From Siphonodentalium dalli (Eukaryota > Mollusca > Scaphopoda > Gadilida > Siphonodentaliidae): a stretch of DNA of 64,000 nucleotides. The notes under the pieces are model-generated. The model saw only the letters and a program-made list of their open reading frames with translations. It was not told where the DNA came from and did no database searches. Position numbers and translations under genes: made by a program. Numbering within the stretch: position 1 is the stretch's first letter; every line of letters starts with the position of its first letter. Positions 11,767-22,343 of the stretch are shown here, in pieces. The stretch is taken from positions 99,407,319 through 99,471,318 of the forward strand of contig CP136066.1 in assembly GCA_032622095.1 (NCBI GenBank), in the 5' to 3' direction.

Positions 11767-12660
11767 AGTAGGATCTGTCTGTCTATCTGTCTGTCCATGA
11801 TTTTTCTCCCAGACCCCTGGTCCAATTTCAACCAAAATATATGTGGTGACTCGGGGTACACCGACAGATGTTATAACGGCGTTAGTTTTTCAAAAATTTT
11901 ATTTAAACAAAAAAATTAATTAAATAAAAAGTATTGTTGTTGTTTAATTGAGCAAGGAGATAAATCTAAAAATGAAAGTGTCAATGACACTCTAGCTCAA
12001 CTTGGGAAAAAGTTTTTTGCTGAGCAATTAATAAAATGATAAAGTTGGTACACCAATTAATATAGGCTGCAGGTTGTGTCAATGGATTCACATTTGAAAT
12101 CCAAGATGGCTTGTTTTAAAACAAATTTTGGAAATAATTTATGGCTCATATCTAGAGGTCACCCTGAAGATCCATATGAAGTTTGGTGATGATCAGATGA
12201 GGATGCAGTCTGTATGGTGTGTCAAAGGATTTAGTCATACAAAGAGTAAATTCCAAGATGGCTGCTGGCAGCCATGTTTTTCATCGAAATTCTGAAAAAT
12301 TTTGATAGCTCACATCTATAGGTCACCCTGAAGCTACATATGAAGTTTGGTGAAGATCGGATGAGGGATGCAGCATATAGGGGCGTGCCTTATAGAATTT
12401 GTTGATGCACAGACAGATGCATGGATGGCAGATGCCAACCCATGACAAATAGCTCAAACTTTACTTTGTAAATTTGAGCTAAAAATTGAAATTAAATTTA
12501 AAAATAAACATTTTTTTAATATGTTTTTTTTTTAAATCAAATGTTTAAACGATCAAAATTTCCACTTGGACAAAGGGGACACAAGCCCCTCCAATGCTGA
12601 AAAAAGGCTCCCAAAGGGAGCCTGTTTCAGCTAGCAAAAAATAATACAAGAGCAAAATTA
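11767..12660 (+). repeat. Dispersed repeat split by AAGATGGC-array copy 3
   Basis: The left part (CTGTCTGTC, AGACCCCTGG, TGACTCGGGGTACA) matches 8150-8240 and 17585-17720. The right part (CAAAGGGGACACAAG, TTTCAGCT) matches the sequence right of the piggyBac-like element at 20960-21055. The AAGATGGC-array element (11972-12485) is inserted between them. Confidence 0.55.
11972..12485 (+). repeat. AAGATGGC-array element, copy 3 (compact)
   Basis: The compact copy shows the family layout well: start ATGAAAGTGTCAATGACACT (self-complementary core), two AAGATGGC units, and end AGCTCAAACTTTACTTTGTA followed by AATTTGAGCT, itself a palindrome. Confidence 0.75.
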
Positions 12661-12928
12661 TTCATCGTTGAGAAATGTTTCTAAGGGAACCAGCTGGCTT
12701 TAACAAACACTGGCAAATTGTTTTCTATGTATGAGGCTGATCCACTGTGTAGCCTACTACCCCAACTGTTCAAACTGTTTTAATCAGGAGTTATCAGTGA
12801 GGTTGTGCCAATCCAGTAAACTGTATATATATATATCTTCTATCAGGATTACTTTAATACCCTCAATCAAAGTGAAGTGGCATAAGTAGATAGAGCCAGG
12901 CCTGAGAATATAAAGATGCCTGTCATTT

Positions 12929-13024
12929 GCAGAATGAGGTCCCCAGAGGGTGAATTTAGTTATGCTATCCTGCATCGCGGGCTAGCATCACCAAATTCAC
13001 CCTCTGGGGACATCATTCTGCATG
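12929..13024. repeat. GAATGAGGTC hairpin, copy 2
   Basis: Arms GCAGAATGAGGTCCCCAGAG + GGTGAATTTAG and CAAATTCACC + CTCTGGGGACATCATTCTGC enclose CATCGCGGGCTAGCATC. About 40 paired positions. Confidence 0.75.
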
Positions 13025-13246
13025 GCCTCATCTGCTATGGGAGACATAGACTCAGATTGAAGTTCCCAAATGGTGAATATTGTGAAGTACTCTCAAAATG
13101 AACCTCGATTATGCAATGTGTCGTCAGCCAATTTGGGGATATAGAGAAACTAAACTAAAAAAAAAATAGAATCTATGTGAAGAAGTTTCTACAGAAATTT
13201 GATAATAAAGAAACTTTCCAGAGAAGATGAGGCCTAAGCCCTAAGC

Positions 13247-13336
13247 AGAGTGAGGTCCCCAGAGAGTGAATTCAGTGATGCTAGCCTGCTATGCAGGATA
13301 GGTCACTAAATTCACCCTCTGGGGACCTCATTCTGC
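13247..13336. repeat. GAATGAGGTC hairpin, copy 3, split by a hAT element
   Basis: Same inverted repeat as the copies at 11366 and 12929. The flanking GTGACAG of this family is duplicated by the adjoining hAT insertion: the family sequence resumes at 14545 with GCACATTATTTTCAGGCCTG. Confidence 0.7.
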
Positions 13337-13345
13337 AAGTGACAG

Positions 13346-14536
13346 TAGGGACCTGCGAATATTCGAGATTCAATTTGATGTCGATATCGGCCACCCGAAT
13401 CGAGATCGACACCGAATTGGTCCGCTGATTCGGATATTTTCGAATCAGTGTTACTTTGGTGTAATCTCGTTTTTTTGCATCTAAATAACACATGCCAAAT
13501 GACCTGAACTCACAAAAATTGAAGCACAAGGTTGCCAAGTTAGACAACGTAGTAAATTTTGAATGTATGCCGTTCAGAATAGACGTGCATTATGCAAATT
13601 ATGTGCTTTCGATCGACAAATATTTGTAATGTATGGCCACTATGTAAATTGTCTACACGGTGCGTGATCGCTAGATGCGGAACTCAATTAAATACCTTAT
13701 GTTTAGAACTTCAGATATCAAATTCAGATAATATGAATAAAATTCAATATTAGCCACTGTTATGATCGACAAAACATAGATTGGAATGAACAGAAACGGT
13801 GAGAAACCTTACAATCAGTCAAATACATTCTTAAATGGACATCATCATGCGCGACCAGTTATCTGCGACACTGCCTATAAATTTACTACTTTCAGTTTCT
13901 GTTTCCCAGGAAATCGAGCATGTTGCACCAAGTTTCGATCCGTTGAATCTTGTTGATAACATTTAACACATGTAATTTGTGTCTGTTTTCTGGGACCCCC
14001 TCCGTGAAGACAACTACTGTGAATATGTGATGTAGATGTTTGATACATTGTGGGGTGAACAGTTTAACAGATAACTACCATTGGTATCGGACTACAACAA
14101 TTATATAGCTGAATGGTGTAGGGTGTACCCATGTCCACTTGTGTCAAATCTTTATTATCTGTATTAAATAATGTAGACAAGTGACTTCCATTCCATGGGG
14201 TTTGCAATACATTTTGAACTGTCTTTAAGTGTCTTACTGTAGCTAGATAGAAATTCAATGCAACATATCCCAAACCCTCCATGACACTGAGAGTTACTTG
14301 CCTATGTCATGATTTTCCTTAAAAAAAACACAAGTTCAAACGGATGTTTAAGGAGATTAACATTGTTATCTAGTGAATTTTGCAGTTTTTTTGTCATGAG
14401 ACACCGAAATACACACTGGTAAACAATGTCAATCACTAGCTGATTCGATTCGAGATTTGATTCAATGTTGATATCAGGAAGGAGATTCGATACCGAGATT
14501 CGATTCGATGCAAAATCCCCGATTTGCAGATCCCTA
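13346..14536. mobile_element. hAT-type non-autonomous element with 8-bp target duplication
   Basis: Termini TAGGGACCTGCGAATATTCG and (reverse complement of the right end) TAGGGATCTGCAAATCGGGG are inverted repeats. Both sides are flanked by the identical octamer AGTGACAG (13338-13345 and 14537-14544). Eight-base duplications and TAGGG ends define the hAT superfamily. Sub-terminal ATTCGA/TTCGAT-rich stretches at 13355-13450 and 14440-14515 resemble each other inverted. No transposase frame is left, so it needs a helper. Confidence 0.88.
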
Positions 14537-14613
14537 AGTGACAGGCACATTATTTTCAGGCCTGTCTAAAGACATATATAAATATCATTATAATATTGTT
14601 ACCAAAGTATGTA

Positions 14614-14803
14614 CAGTAATGCCCTAATTAATCGACTCCAGTAGAATTATGGGTAATTTTTCAGGATTTATCGGAAATATGGCTTGTTGAGAGCTTTCCG
14701 ATGAATGGCAACAAGCCATATTTCCGACTAACTCTGACTAACTCCTGAAAAATTACACATAATTCTGCTGTGGTTATGGAGTCGATTAATTAGGGCATTA
14801 CTG
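14614..14803. mobile_element. Foldback MITE with CAGTAATGCCC ends
   Basis: TA-CAGTAATGCCCTAATTA at left and TAATTAGGGCATTACTG-TA at right. The arms (about 85 bases each, including ATTATG.GTAATTTTTCAGGA and GGAAATATGGCTTGTTG) pair almost throughout. TA duplication with CAGT ends is typical of Tc1/mariner-type MITEs. Confidence 0.85.
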
Positions 14804-14886
14804 TATGTATATTGCTTGAAAACTAGTCCAAATTAGTTACCACTCCATCTTGGTGGCCACATCAATGAAAAATAACAAGCAGTAGT

Positions 14887-15462
14887 TTAAAGATATGGAT
14901 GGCATTCCCGGTGGGTATATGTTGCTGTTAAAATAGTCACATCAATTAAAACTGACATAAACAGAAAGAATATTAAAATATAGACATACCTTGTTCTTAT
15001 ACCGATCATATATATCGTGTAAATAGTATGTTATTGTCAAGTTAATATGGTGTGTCAGTAAACAAAAGCCATGTTATGTTACAGTACAGTATGTAAAGAG
15101 TATATGATAAGCAAATCACCGGGGAGACTCCACTAGTGGAATTTTGGTTAAAATTTCCACCAAGTTGTTTACAAGATACTGGCTAAAGCTCGCTAATCCC
15201 CACCACTCAAGATTTCAGTTTTGAATGGTTCACTGTGAATTACTCTCCTTAAAAAATGTTGGGTGTTTTGCTTATCGCGAATTATGTACGTGCTGTATAT
15301 AAACAAACGCTCTGCTCACACAAAATGCGTTTTGTGGAAATATCGCATTCATATTATCATTATACTATACTATTACTACCGGTATATTCTTGAGGAAATT
15401 CATATTTTGGAAACTGTTATATATAAATTATAACCTACAACAAACGCCATCTGTGCCTTTAA
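14887..15462 (-). mobile_element. TTAA MITE, family D, copy 1
   Basis: TTAA at 14887-14890 and 15459-15462. It matches the reverse complement of copy 2 (AACAGAAAGAATATTAAAAT, GTAAATAGTATGTTATTGTC). Confidence 0.65.
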
Positions 15463-15800
15463 TGATAAGGCACACTATCGTTCTATATATATGGTGGCTA
15501 TATTTATACTAGTAGAATTTCTGTGTTGACATTCCATTCCAGTGACCAAGAGTACTGACACAAGCAGTGATGTTACTACAGTTTACATGTTACACTTTTA
15601 CTGATATTGTGTCAGAAAACATCAGTGACAGTGCAATTTTGACAGACTATCCAACCTCATTCACCAACGATGTCCACCTTGTGTTGGGGCAATATTATGG
15701 CAATTTTGTTACTCTCTCCACACACCTTGTTGGTCTCTATTTCAGAATAGTGTTATAATTTCAGAATTGTATTTGGCATTATTTCATATATTTTACATCA

Positions 15801-16276
15801 TTAAATGCACGGGCGGCGTTCGTTGCAGAAATATTCATATTTGTTCAAATCGCCATCAACAGAAGGAATATTAAAATATATATAGTTTTGTTCATATGCC
15901 AAACATAATCAGCGCGTAAATAGTATATTGTAGTCAAGACGTACGATGGTGTACGTAAACAAGAGCCTGCTCGTGTTACAGAAATTGTGCTTCTGTTTAC
16001 ACAACACAGCGCAATTCTATTGGTTAATCACACAAAAATGACATAAACGCTCTTTATTATTTCCATATCAGGAAAACAGTAACAAATAACGCTCTTTATG
16101 TTTACCATATCCAGATCTAAACAAAAGGGAAAAAAATAGACAATAACATACTGCTTTAAATATGGTATAAGAACAACGTCTGTCTATATTTTACTATTCT
16201 TTCTGTTTATGGCGGTTTTTATCGGAAGTGAATATTTTAACAGCATACCCACTGCCAATGCCGCCCGTATCTTTAA
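15801..16276 (+). mobile_element. TTAA MITE, family D, copy 2
   Basis: TTAA on both sides. Ends ATGCACGGGCGGCGTTCG and GCCGCCCGTATCT. It shares AAACGCTCTTTAT, CTGTTTATGGCGGTTTTT and ACCCACTGCCAA with the copies at 19450 and 46092. Confidence 0.75.
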
Positions 16277-16691
16277 ACACATACGGGTATTCCAGTTTTA
16301 TTTAGAGAACATTACATGTATGTTCCCACCAAAATCCCATGTGTGACAAAGATATGCATTTGTGTCATTACTCTGGGAGACAGCTTGGGAATGCATACAT
16401 CAAATTTTGTATATGTCCACAACACTGGTAGGGCAGGGTAGACATCTTTGTGATGTGAACAGACCACTCATATAGTCACGACCCCAGGTGGTATAACAAT
16501 TTTTTCCCGAAGAAGGGACAAAAAACTGGCTTATGAGCATGGTCTCCATAGTTATTCATAATTTGCCCATGGGAGCCCAAAACCAGTTATTAGCAAGTGA
16601 CTACACTGGAGTAATTAATGTGTTAGTCAATATCTGTGTCATAAGGCAAAATTTTCAGCAGTAACTAGTGTACTCTTAATTCTATACCTAC

Positions 16692-16775
16692 ATGAAGCCA
16701 TGGCAGTTACAAACATCTTCAGCATGATGAATTTCTGGAATAACATCCCTGAACGGATATTTCCGGGCTCGAAGA
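16692..16775 (-). CDS. YeeE/YedE-like transporter gene, exon 2
   Basis: This 84-bp exon lies between ATGTTACAG| and TCAT|GTAGGT and is in phase 1 at both ends. Joined to exon 1 it reads ..LEKGR-VFEPGNIRSGM.. and continues KFIMLKMFVTAMAS. The block 'E-K-x-R-V-x-x-P-x-x-I-R-x-x-M' followed by 'F-x-M-L-K-x-F' is what I know as the signature of the first repeat of YeeE/YedE membrane proteins. The donor uses GTAGGT rather than GTAAGT; using the GT four bases further on (TGTAG|GTATAG) would shift the frame into exon 3, so the site chosen is the only one that keeps the protein open. A TTAA MITE begins about 45 bases from the acceptor (16825). Confidence 0.88.
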
Positions 16776-16820
16776 CTGTAACATAAAATTATCAATACAA
16801 TACATGTATGGTAATGGTAG

Positions 16821-17412
16821 TTAAAGGGGTACTGTACGCCATTTCCAATAAATTTCCGATGATAACAACGATCTATTATCGATAATATATAGAAACATAA
16901 GTAATTTGAGTCGAAGATGTATTCTGTAAACGCTCAGGTTAATAGGCTATCTTAAACTTTAATAATTTAAAAGTTAATAATTTAATATAAATTGAATTTA
17001 TGGCTGGAGCCATAAAATGGCGTAAATTAAAATACGAATTTCCGTGTACCAGACGTAATCAAATTATAATTGAGGGATACTGGATTAGTAAACCCATTGC
17101 ACACACGATCAGTTGAAACATTATGCTGATACGGGGAGAAAACACAAGCCACTCACTGACTAGTGACGATAAAGGAGTATATGGGACTAGTATGCATATA
17201 TAATATAACTTTTATTTGATACATTTGGTTGAAAAATGTACAAAAATTACTCGACAACGACAATTTGTATTTTTGCATTCCGGTAAATTTGTCATCCGTA
17301 ACACTACTTCGTACTCAACAGACTTTCAAATAATGGAAAATTTGTTACCTTGTTCTCCGACTCGAAGACTATAGAAACCAACAACAACATTTGGCGTACA
17401 GTATCCCTTTAA
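16821..17412 (+). mobile_element. TTAA MITE, family B, copy 2
   Basis: TTAAAGGGGTACTGTACGCC at left, GGCGTACAGTATCCCTTTAA at right: TIRs of 16+ bases with TTAA duplication. Non-coding. It lies about 45 bases upstream, in transcript sense, of YedE exon 2. Confidence 0.85.
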
Positions 17413-17577
17413 TAATAACCAAAATACACAGATAATTCATAATATAGTTTCATATTCTTTAGTAACAAATAATGAAAGAAAGCAATATATTGACCAATTT
17501 AACTTAAAGATTTGGGTGAAATTCCCAAAAATTGTTATTCAAATTATAAGCAGAATTATGCTGAAATCTATATAAAT

Positions 17578-17792
17578 AAAAGAGTAGGGTTTGTCTACCT
17601 GTTCGTGATCTTTCTTCAAGACCCCTGGAGCGATTACAACAAATTTGGTATGTTGACTCGGGGTACAAAGGCAGATGTTATAACTGTGTTAGTTTTTCAA
17701 AATGTTGATTTAAAAAAAAAAAATATTAAAAAAAAATGTAAAAAAAAAAATGTAAAAAAAAAAATTTGAATTGAGCCAAATATATATATTTT
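17578..17792 (+). repeat. Dispersed repeat interrupted by the piggyBac-like element
   Basis: Contains AAGACCCCTGGAGCGATT and TTGACTCGGGGTACA, as at 8180 and 11830, then several A-runs. The family continues at 20960-21055 after the inserted element. Confidence 0.5.
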
Positions 17793-18393
17793 TTAAACTC
17801 TTAGCTGCTAAATGACGTTATGACGTCGTGTGCTGGGCTGTTGACATTATTGCCATTTTCCAATGGGAAACTATAACGGGAATACCACAAGAACTATAAA
17901 ACTGACTCGGTTGAAAGGCTATTATCGTTCACCATCGTGGAACATCATACACTGTTAGAAACTTGGAGATACAGTTATTCCAATGCACCAATCTCTGGGT
18001 TCCAGTTATGTATAATGGGCCAATGGCCTACTTCTAGTGTGCTGAAGTAGGTCCGTAGGTACCTACGGACCATATAGCACACGGCGTGCACTTTTACGTC
18101 CGTAATAGTTAGGCCTAAAAAAAAAATACCTTTGTTTCCCTTAACGGAGCTGAAAAATATAGGTGCGGGTGGGCGGGATATTTTTTTTGATTTTTTTTTT
18201 TTTGAAAATCGCCCGAAAGTTCTCACTTTCCCATGTATATATACATGTCAGGTGTGATTTCAATGCTGGAAGCTTCATTATGATATTGGAAGGAGATCAA
18301 CAAGACACAAGACATAAAATAGAATAGCATAGTATTTATTTGTATTTAAAATCACAAAGTACAATAAAAAGTAAATATTTAATACCAATTCAA

Positions 18394-18618
18394 TCAAAAA
18401 TATCCTATACCAACATATGCTACCATTTTCACTTTAAAAGTGTTTAAAATATCGCCAACAAAACACTCATTTTCAACGTTAAACGTTTCCTTTGAATCCA
18501 AGTCCAAACTACTGCATTTAACGACAACGTTGTCCGTAAAACTCATATGGTGTTCTTGAAACACGTGTAAAAACTTCTTAGCATGTGAAACTACGGTAAA
18601 TTTGTTTACCGCGTCCAT
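18394..18618 (-). CDS. Small ORF in the piggyBac-like element (74 aa)
   Basis: A 74-residue frame starting MDAVNKFTVVSHAKKFLHVF and ending VAYVGIGYF-stop. An AATAAA signal on the same strand lies about 55 bases past the stop, in CAAATAAATAC near 18336-18341. It sits inside the piggyBac-like element, just left of the nested hAT insertion, and its upstream part may have been cut off by that insertion. The FxVxxHA..F opening faintly recalls CGGBP1/BED-type DNA-binding proteins linked to transposons, but the zinc-binding residues are not present, so I assign no function. It could be a remnant C-terminal exon or chance. Confidence 0.35.
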   Translation of the reverse strand: MDAVNKFTVVSHAKKFLHVFQEHHMSFTDNVVVKCSSLDLDSKETFNVENECFVGDILNTFKVKMVAYVGIGYF

Positions 18619-18715
18619 GAGAGAACTTTTAGATACTTTAGCCCTAACACACTGCTGCTAACCATAATTCGTGACGCCATGACATAGGTGAATATTCCTG
18701 TTTTGATGGAAGTTT

Positions 18716-20655
18716 TAGTGATGAGCCGATTGTCAAATAGAGCTATGTGCCGATTATTTGAGATCACAATCGGCCGATTCAGGTGCCGATTCCTATTATT
18801 GTAATAATTATACCAGAATATGTTATATGTGTTATATAATACTTAGAATTAGAAGCAAGCAACAACCGTAGTAATATGCCAGTACAAAGTATATATACAT
18901 GAGTATACGTTTGGGTAAGTATAGGTAGGTATGGGCGGACTTGTGATCGAATACAGGCACATGTCCTGCAGAGGCTGTGGTACGGGGCCTCGGTGTATTT
19001 ATGTAATGTATTGTATCGACGATGCAATGCATTAACTTTCGGACTTTCCCATGTATTCCAGGCTATTCCACAACAAATAGTTTGAAAGTTTGATGTAGCC
19101 ACCACGTGCATGACGACATATCCACGGCCCGTTATTGATAACAATTCATCAAACGGCATTTTTCTTTGACCCCAATTCAAAGACATCACATCAAAGCAAA
19201 TGAGCCGACTGAACTAGTTGCAAGTTACACCATGTTCACGTCAATTTCGCAGACACGATTTGATTGTCGATTTTGGCATGGTCATCAAAATAATCATTGG
19301 TGGTGACCTATACGTGACGTCACATGAGGCTGACTGGATGGAATGACATTGTCTTCGACTATTTAAAGTTAATCATTAATGGAAAGTTGTGTTGGGTGAA
19401 AGACTTTCAAAAGATTATTACAGATAGTAAAATTAATAAATAAATTTCTTTAAAGGCACGTGAGGCCTTAGTTGTCGAAAATATTCATATTTGTTCCAAT
19501 CACCGTAAACAAAAAACAGTAAAACGCATACAGTTTCGTTCATATATACCACGACCATCGCGTAAACAGCATGTTATCATAAAGACCTAATATATTTTAC
19601 CTAAGCAAGAGCCTGATTGTGTTACAGAAGACAGCACAATGCTACTGACTAATCACAAACAAATGGCATAAACGCTCTTTATTAGTTCCAGATCAGGAAT
19701 TCACCCACAAAGAACGCTCTTTATGTTTACCATCATAATATAAACAAGCATCAGAAAAGTAACTTGTTATGCTTTTGTTTACATATCAATGGTCAACCAT
19801 ATGACAATAACATACTGTTTATGCGATATTTCTTATTTTTATACGGACAAAGTCTGTCTACATTTTGATGTTCTTTCCGTTTGTGGCAGTTTTTGACGGT
19901 TGGAAATATTTTCACAGGATACCCACCGCCAAGGCCAACCGTACCTTTAATATCTGACTATTAATGCTTGTACAGTTTTTATTCCTGCGTCCTGACAACT
20001 GATCAGTACACATGTTATAATATGCTCAATTTAATTGAACAAGCAGTGAAGTCAGCTGCGCAATTAAATGTCACGTGACATGCACTTTCGGTTTCTACAG
20101 TTTATCCCTGTTTTAAGCTGTGTGTACTATATAGATAGATTTGTTGTGCTGCGTATGCATACATTTTGATTTTTGATAGTCTGAAATACATAAATAAAAA
20201 TGTCTACATGTTGATAACGAACAATAAAGTTACGTATCGGCCTACATGAGTCCCATGAGATGTAATTTGTGTACATCATCATATAATTTATGATTACGCG
20301 CAATCACGGCGTCATCATCGAAGCCTGGCTCTAACCCAAAGTGTCACGTGCTTCCCTGCGATCCCCACTGTAATATATTGTTCAAACATAGACCCAGGTA
20401 CGGCCGGTGTATTGAAGAGGAGATGGCTGTATATCAAGTTTGTGTTTGGTAAATCACTTTCCCCATGTTTACTGGTCATTTATTCAACAAAACATCGTCA
20501 TATTTAAAACAGTTTATTGAAGAAAAACAAGCACCTGATTTCTATTTAGACAATCGGAAATGCCGATGTTGAAACCCGACTCCCCGAGTACCGTACCGAT
20601 TGTCATCCGATGGGCCACAATCGGCCGGTTCCGATTGTCGGCTCATCATGCACTA
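18716..20655. mobile_element. hAT-like element nested in the piggyBac-like element
   Basis: Left end TAGTGATGAGCCGATTGTC; right end, reverse complement, TAGTGCATGATGAGCCGACA. Both are followed by CGATTGT/CGGCCGATT repeats (18725-18785 and 20565-20640). The flanks GAAGTTTT and GAAGATTT could be an 8-base duplication with one mismatch. It contains a family D MITE (19450-19950). No transposase frame. Confidence 0.65.
19450..19950 (+). mobile_element. TTAA MITE, family D, copy 3
   Basis: TTAA both sides; begins AAGGCACGTGAGGCCTTAGT, ends AAGGCCAACCGTACCTT. Almost identical to the copy at 46092-46590, which points to recent activity. Innermost layer of a three-level nest. Confidence 0.85.
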
Positions 20656-21656
20656 GAAGATTTAAACGAAAACAATGTATTTTTTATTTTCCGTAGGCGC
20701 CGCCATTTTACGAAATGCGTCCGGACGTCGAGTCATTAGAAACGGGACTATTATAAAGCGACGAACTGAGACAAACAGCGTCGGCAGCTATTTTCTTTTA
20801 TTTTCGAAAAAATTAAAATAAAAAAATTGTTTTGGTGCGGAAGGTTTTAATAGGTGCGGGCGGGTTAGGGGAAACAAAGGTATTTTTTTTTAGGCCTTAC
20901 GGACGTCATAGCAGCGAAGAGGTTAATTAAATTAGTTTTTTTTTAAATAAAAATGTTCAAAAGATAAAAATATGTGCAAAGCACACAAAGGGGAATGTTT
21001 CAGTGTTGTGCAGGAAACCAGGCGCATGTTTCAGCTATAGCTATTCCTAAATATTGCCTGTTTAATAGTGGTACACATAATCTCAAAATAAGGGTCAGAG
21101 ACAGCTGTGCATGCAGAGACGGGTTGGGGTGAACGGAAGAGCAAATTAAGGCTCCAGCATAGGGAACTGAGAAGAGCGATTGTGTTGAGCCCATCCACCA
21201 CCACTACCACTAATTCACAGTGAACTCAGTATTCTGTATGCTTCGGTACTGAATGTACATCATCATACATGTATGCATTAATTATAGTATGACTACTCAG
21301 TGAGTTCTCTGTGAACTGGTCAATTGAATTACCCCTCCCCCCGACCGAGCCCCTGTTATTACTATATCAGGGTATACCCTTATATACCTTAATATATATA
21401 GTAATACTCTCGGGATCCAAATAAACATACAGGTACTCATATTAAATTTAAAGTAAAAATTCCCCCTGTATATATACTGCTAATTTGGGTCCCTATAATG
21501 TTTTTTATTTCAATCGAAATGACCACTTTTGATATAAAAACCACTTCAATGTGAGATAAAATGATAATTAAGAATCAAACAAAGGCTAACACATCTTCTC
21601 TTGGTTCATATATAAGGCTAAACAAAGACTCACCTCTGTATTTAATATTGAGAACC

Positions 21657-21691
21657 TCCCCCCCCCCCGGGGGGAGGGGGGGGGGGGGGGG
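21657..21691. repeat. Poly(C)/poly(G) palindrome
   Basis: A run of about ten C passes straight into GGGGGGAGGG and a long G-run, giving a C-G foldback. Confidence 0.8.
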
Positions 21692-21705
21692 TGGTGGTAT
21701 ATGAT

Positions 21706-21886
21706 TCGATCAAGCACAGGAGCTTGGAACTTTATCAATAACTACCTTCATTAGGCTAATTAGCAATTTATTGACACAGTCTTATGGCAAAACATTGCTA
21801 ATTAGCCTAATTAAAGCAGTTTAATATCAATATCATGTTATTGATCAAGTTCCAAGCTCCTGTGATTCAAGTTGTGCTTTGATCTT
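21706..21886. repeat. Foldback palindrome 1
   Basis: CACAGGAGCTTGGAACTT and AAGTTCCAAGCTCCTGTG are the outer arms; TTAGGCTAATTAGCAAT and ATTGCTAATTAGCCTAA are inner arms. A MITE-like structure of about 180 bases. Confidence 0.8.
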
Positions 21887-21952
21887 TGTCACTGTTTGTT
21901 GCCACAACCCCTGACTTGGCGTGACATAGACTCGGAGTGTAATATATACATA

Positions 21953-22113
21953 TTATCACAACAGTGTGTTGATCCGTGTCGTTGTATCACGTCGAGTTGA
22001 GGTGGGCAGATTGCTGGATCAAACGAGTTGCCGCAGGCAGCGAGTTTGATTCGACAATCTGCCCACCTCAACGAGACGTGATGCGCTGACACCGATCAAC
22101 TCACTGCTGTGAT
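21953..22113. repeat. Foldback palindrome 2
   Basis: GTTGAGGTGGGCAGATTG and CAATCTGCCCACCTCAAC pair near the centre; GTTGATCCGTGTC pairs imperfectly with GACACCGATCAAC further out, and TATCACA with TGTGATA at the edges. It follows palindrome 1 within 70 bases. Confidence 0.8.
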
Positions 22114-22343
22114 AAAAGGTTTATTATATGACACCCAGTTTACAATAATAACCATTTAATTATAGATTTGTTTCAGTTCAGCGTTATGGTTTTCTTATTT
22201 TCAACGGATAAATAGTCCGTCGTCGTTAATCGGCACATCTCGGCAATTTCCGTAGGAGTGTGATCTGATTTGATCCGGGGAAATCTCACTCAGTGTGATC
22301 CGACGATTTGGATTATAGATCGTCAAACAATAGTGGTATTTAG

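Larger units (their letters stand above)
17797..20922. mobile_element. piggyBac-like element hosting further insertions
   Basis: TTAA on both sides (17793-17796 and 20923-20926). Right end reverse complement CCTCTTCGCTGCTATGACGT; left end ACTCTTAGCTGCTAAATGAC. Sub-terminal blocks are also inverted copies: GGCCTAAAAAAAAA, TACCTTTGTTTCCC and GGTGCGGG(T/C)GGG at about 18110-18180 and 20845-20900. TTAA plus a CCT.. terminus is a piggyBac hallmark. It carries one small frame (18394-18618) and a nested hAT-like element. No intact transposase is visible. Confidence 0.75.
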
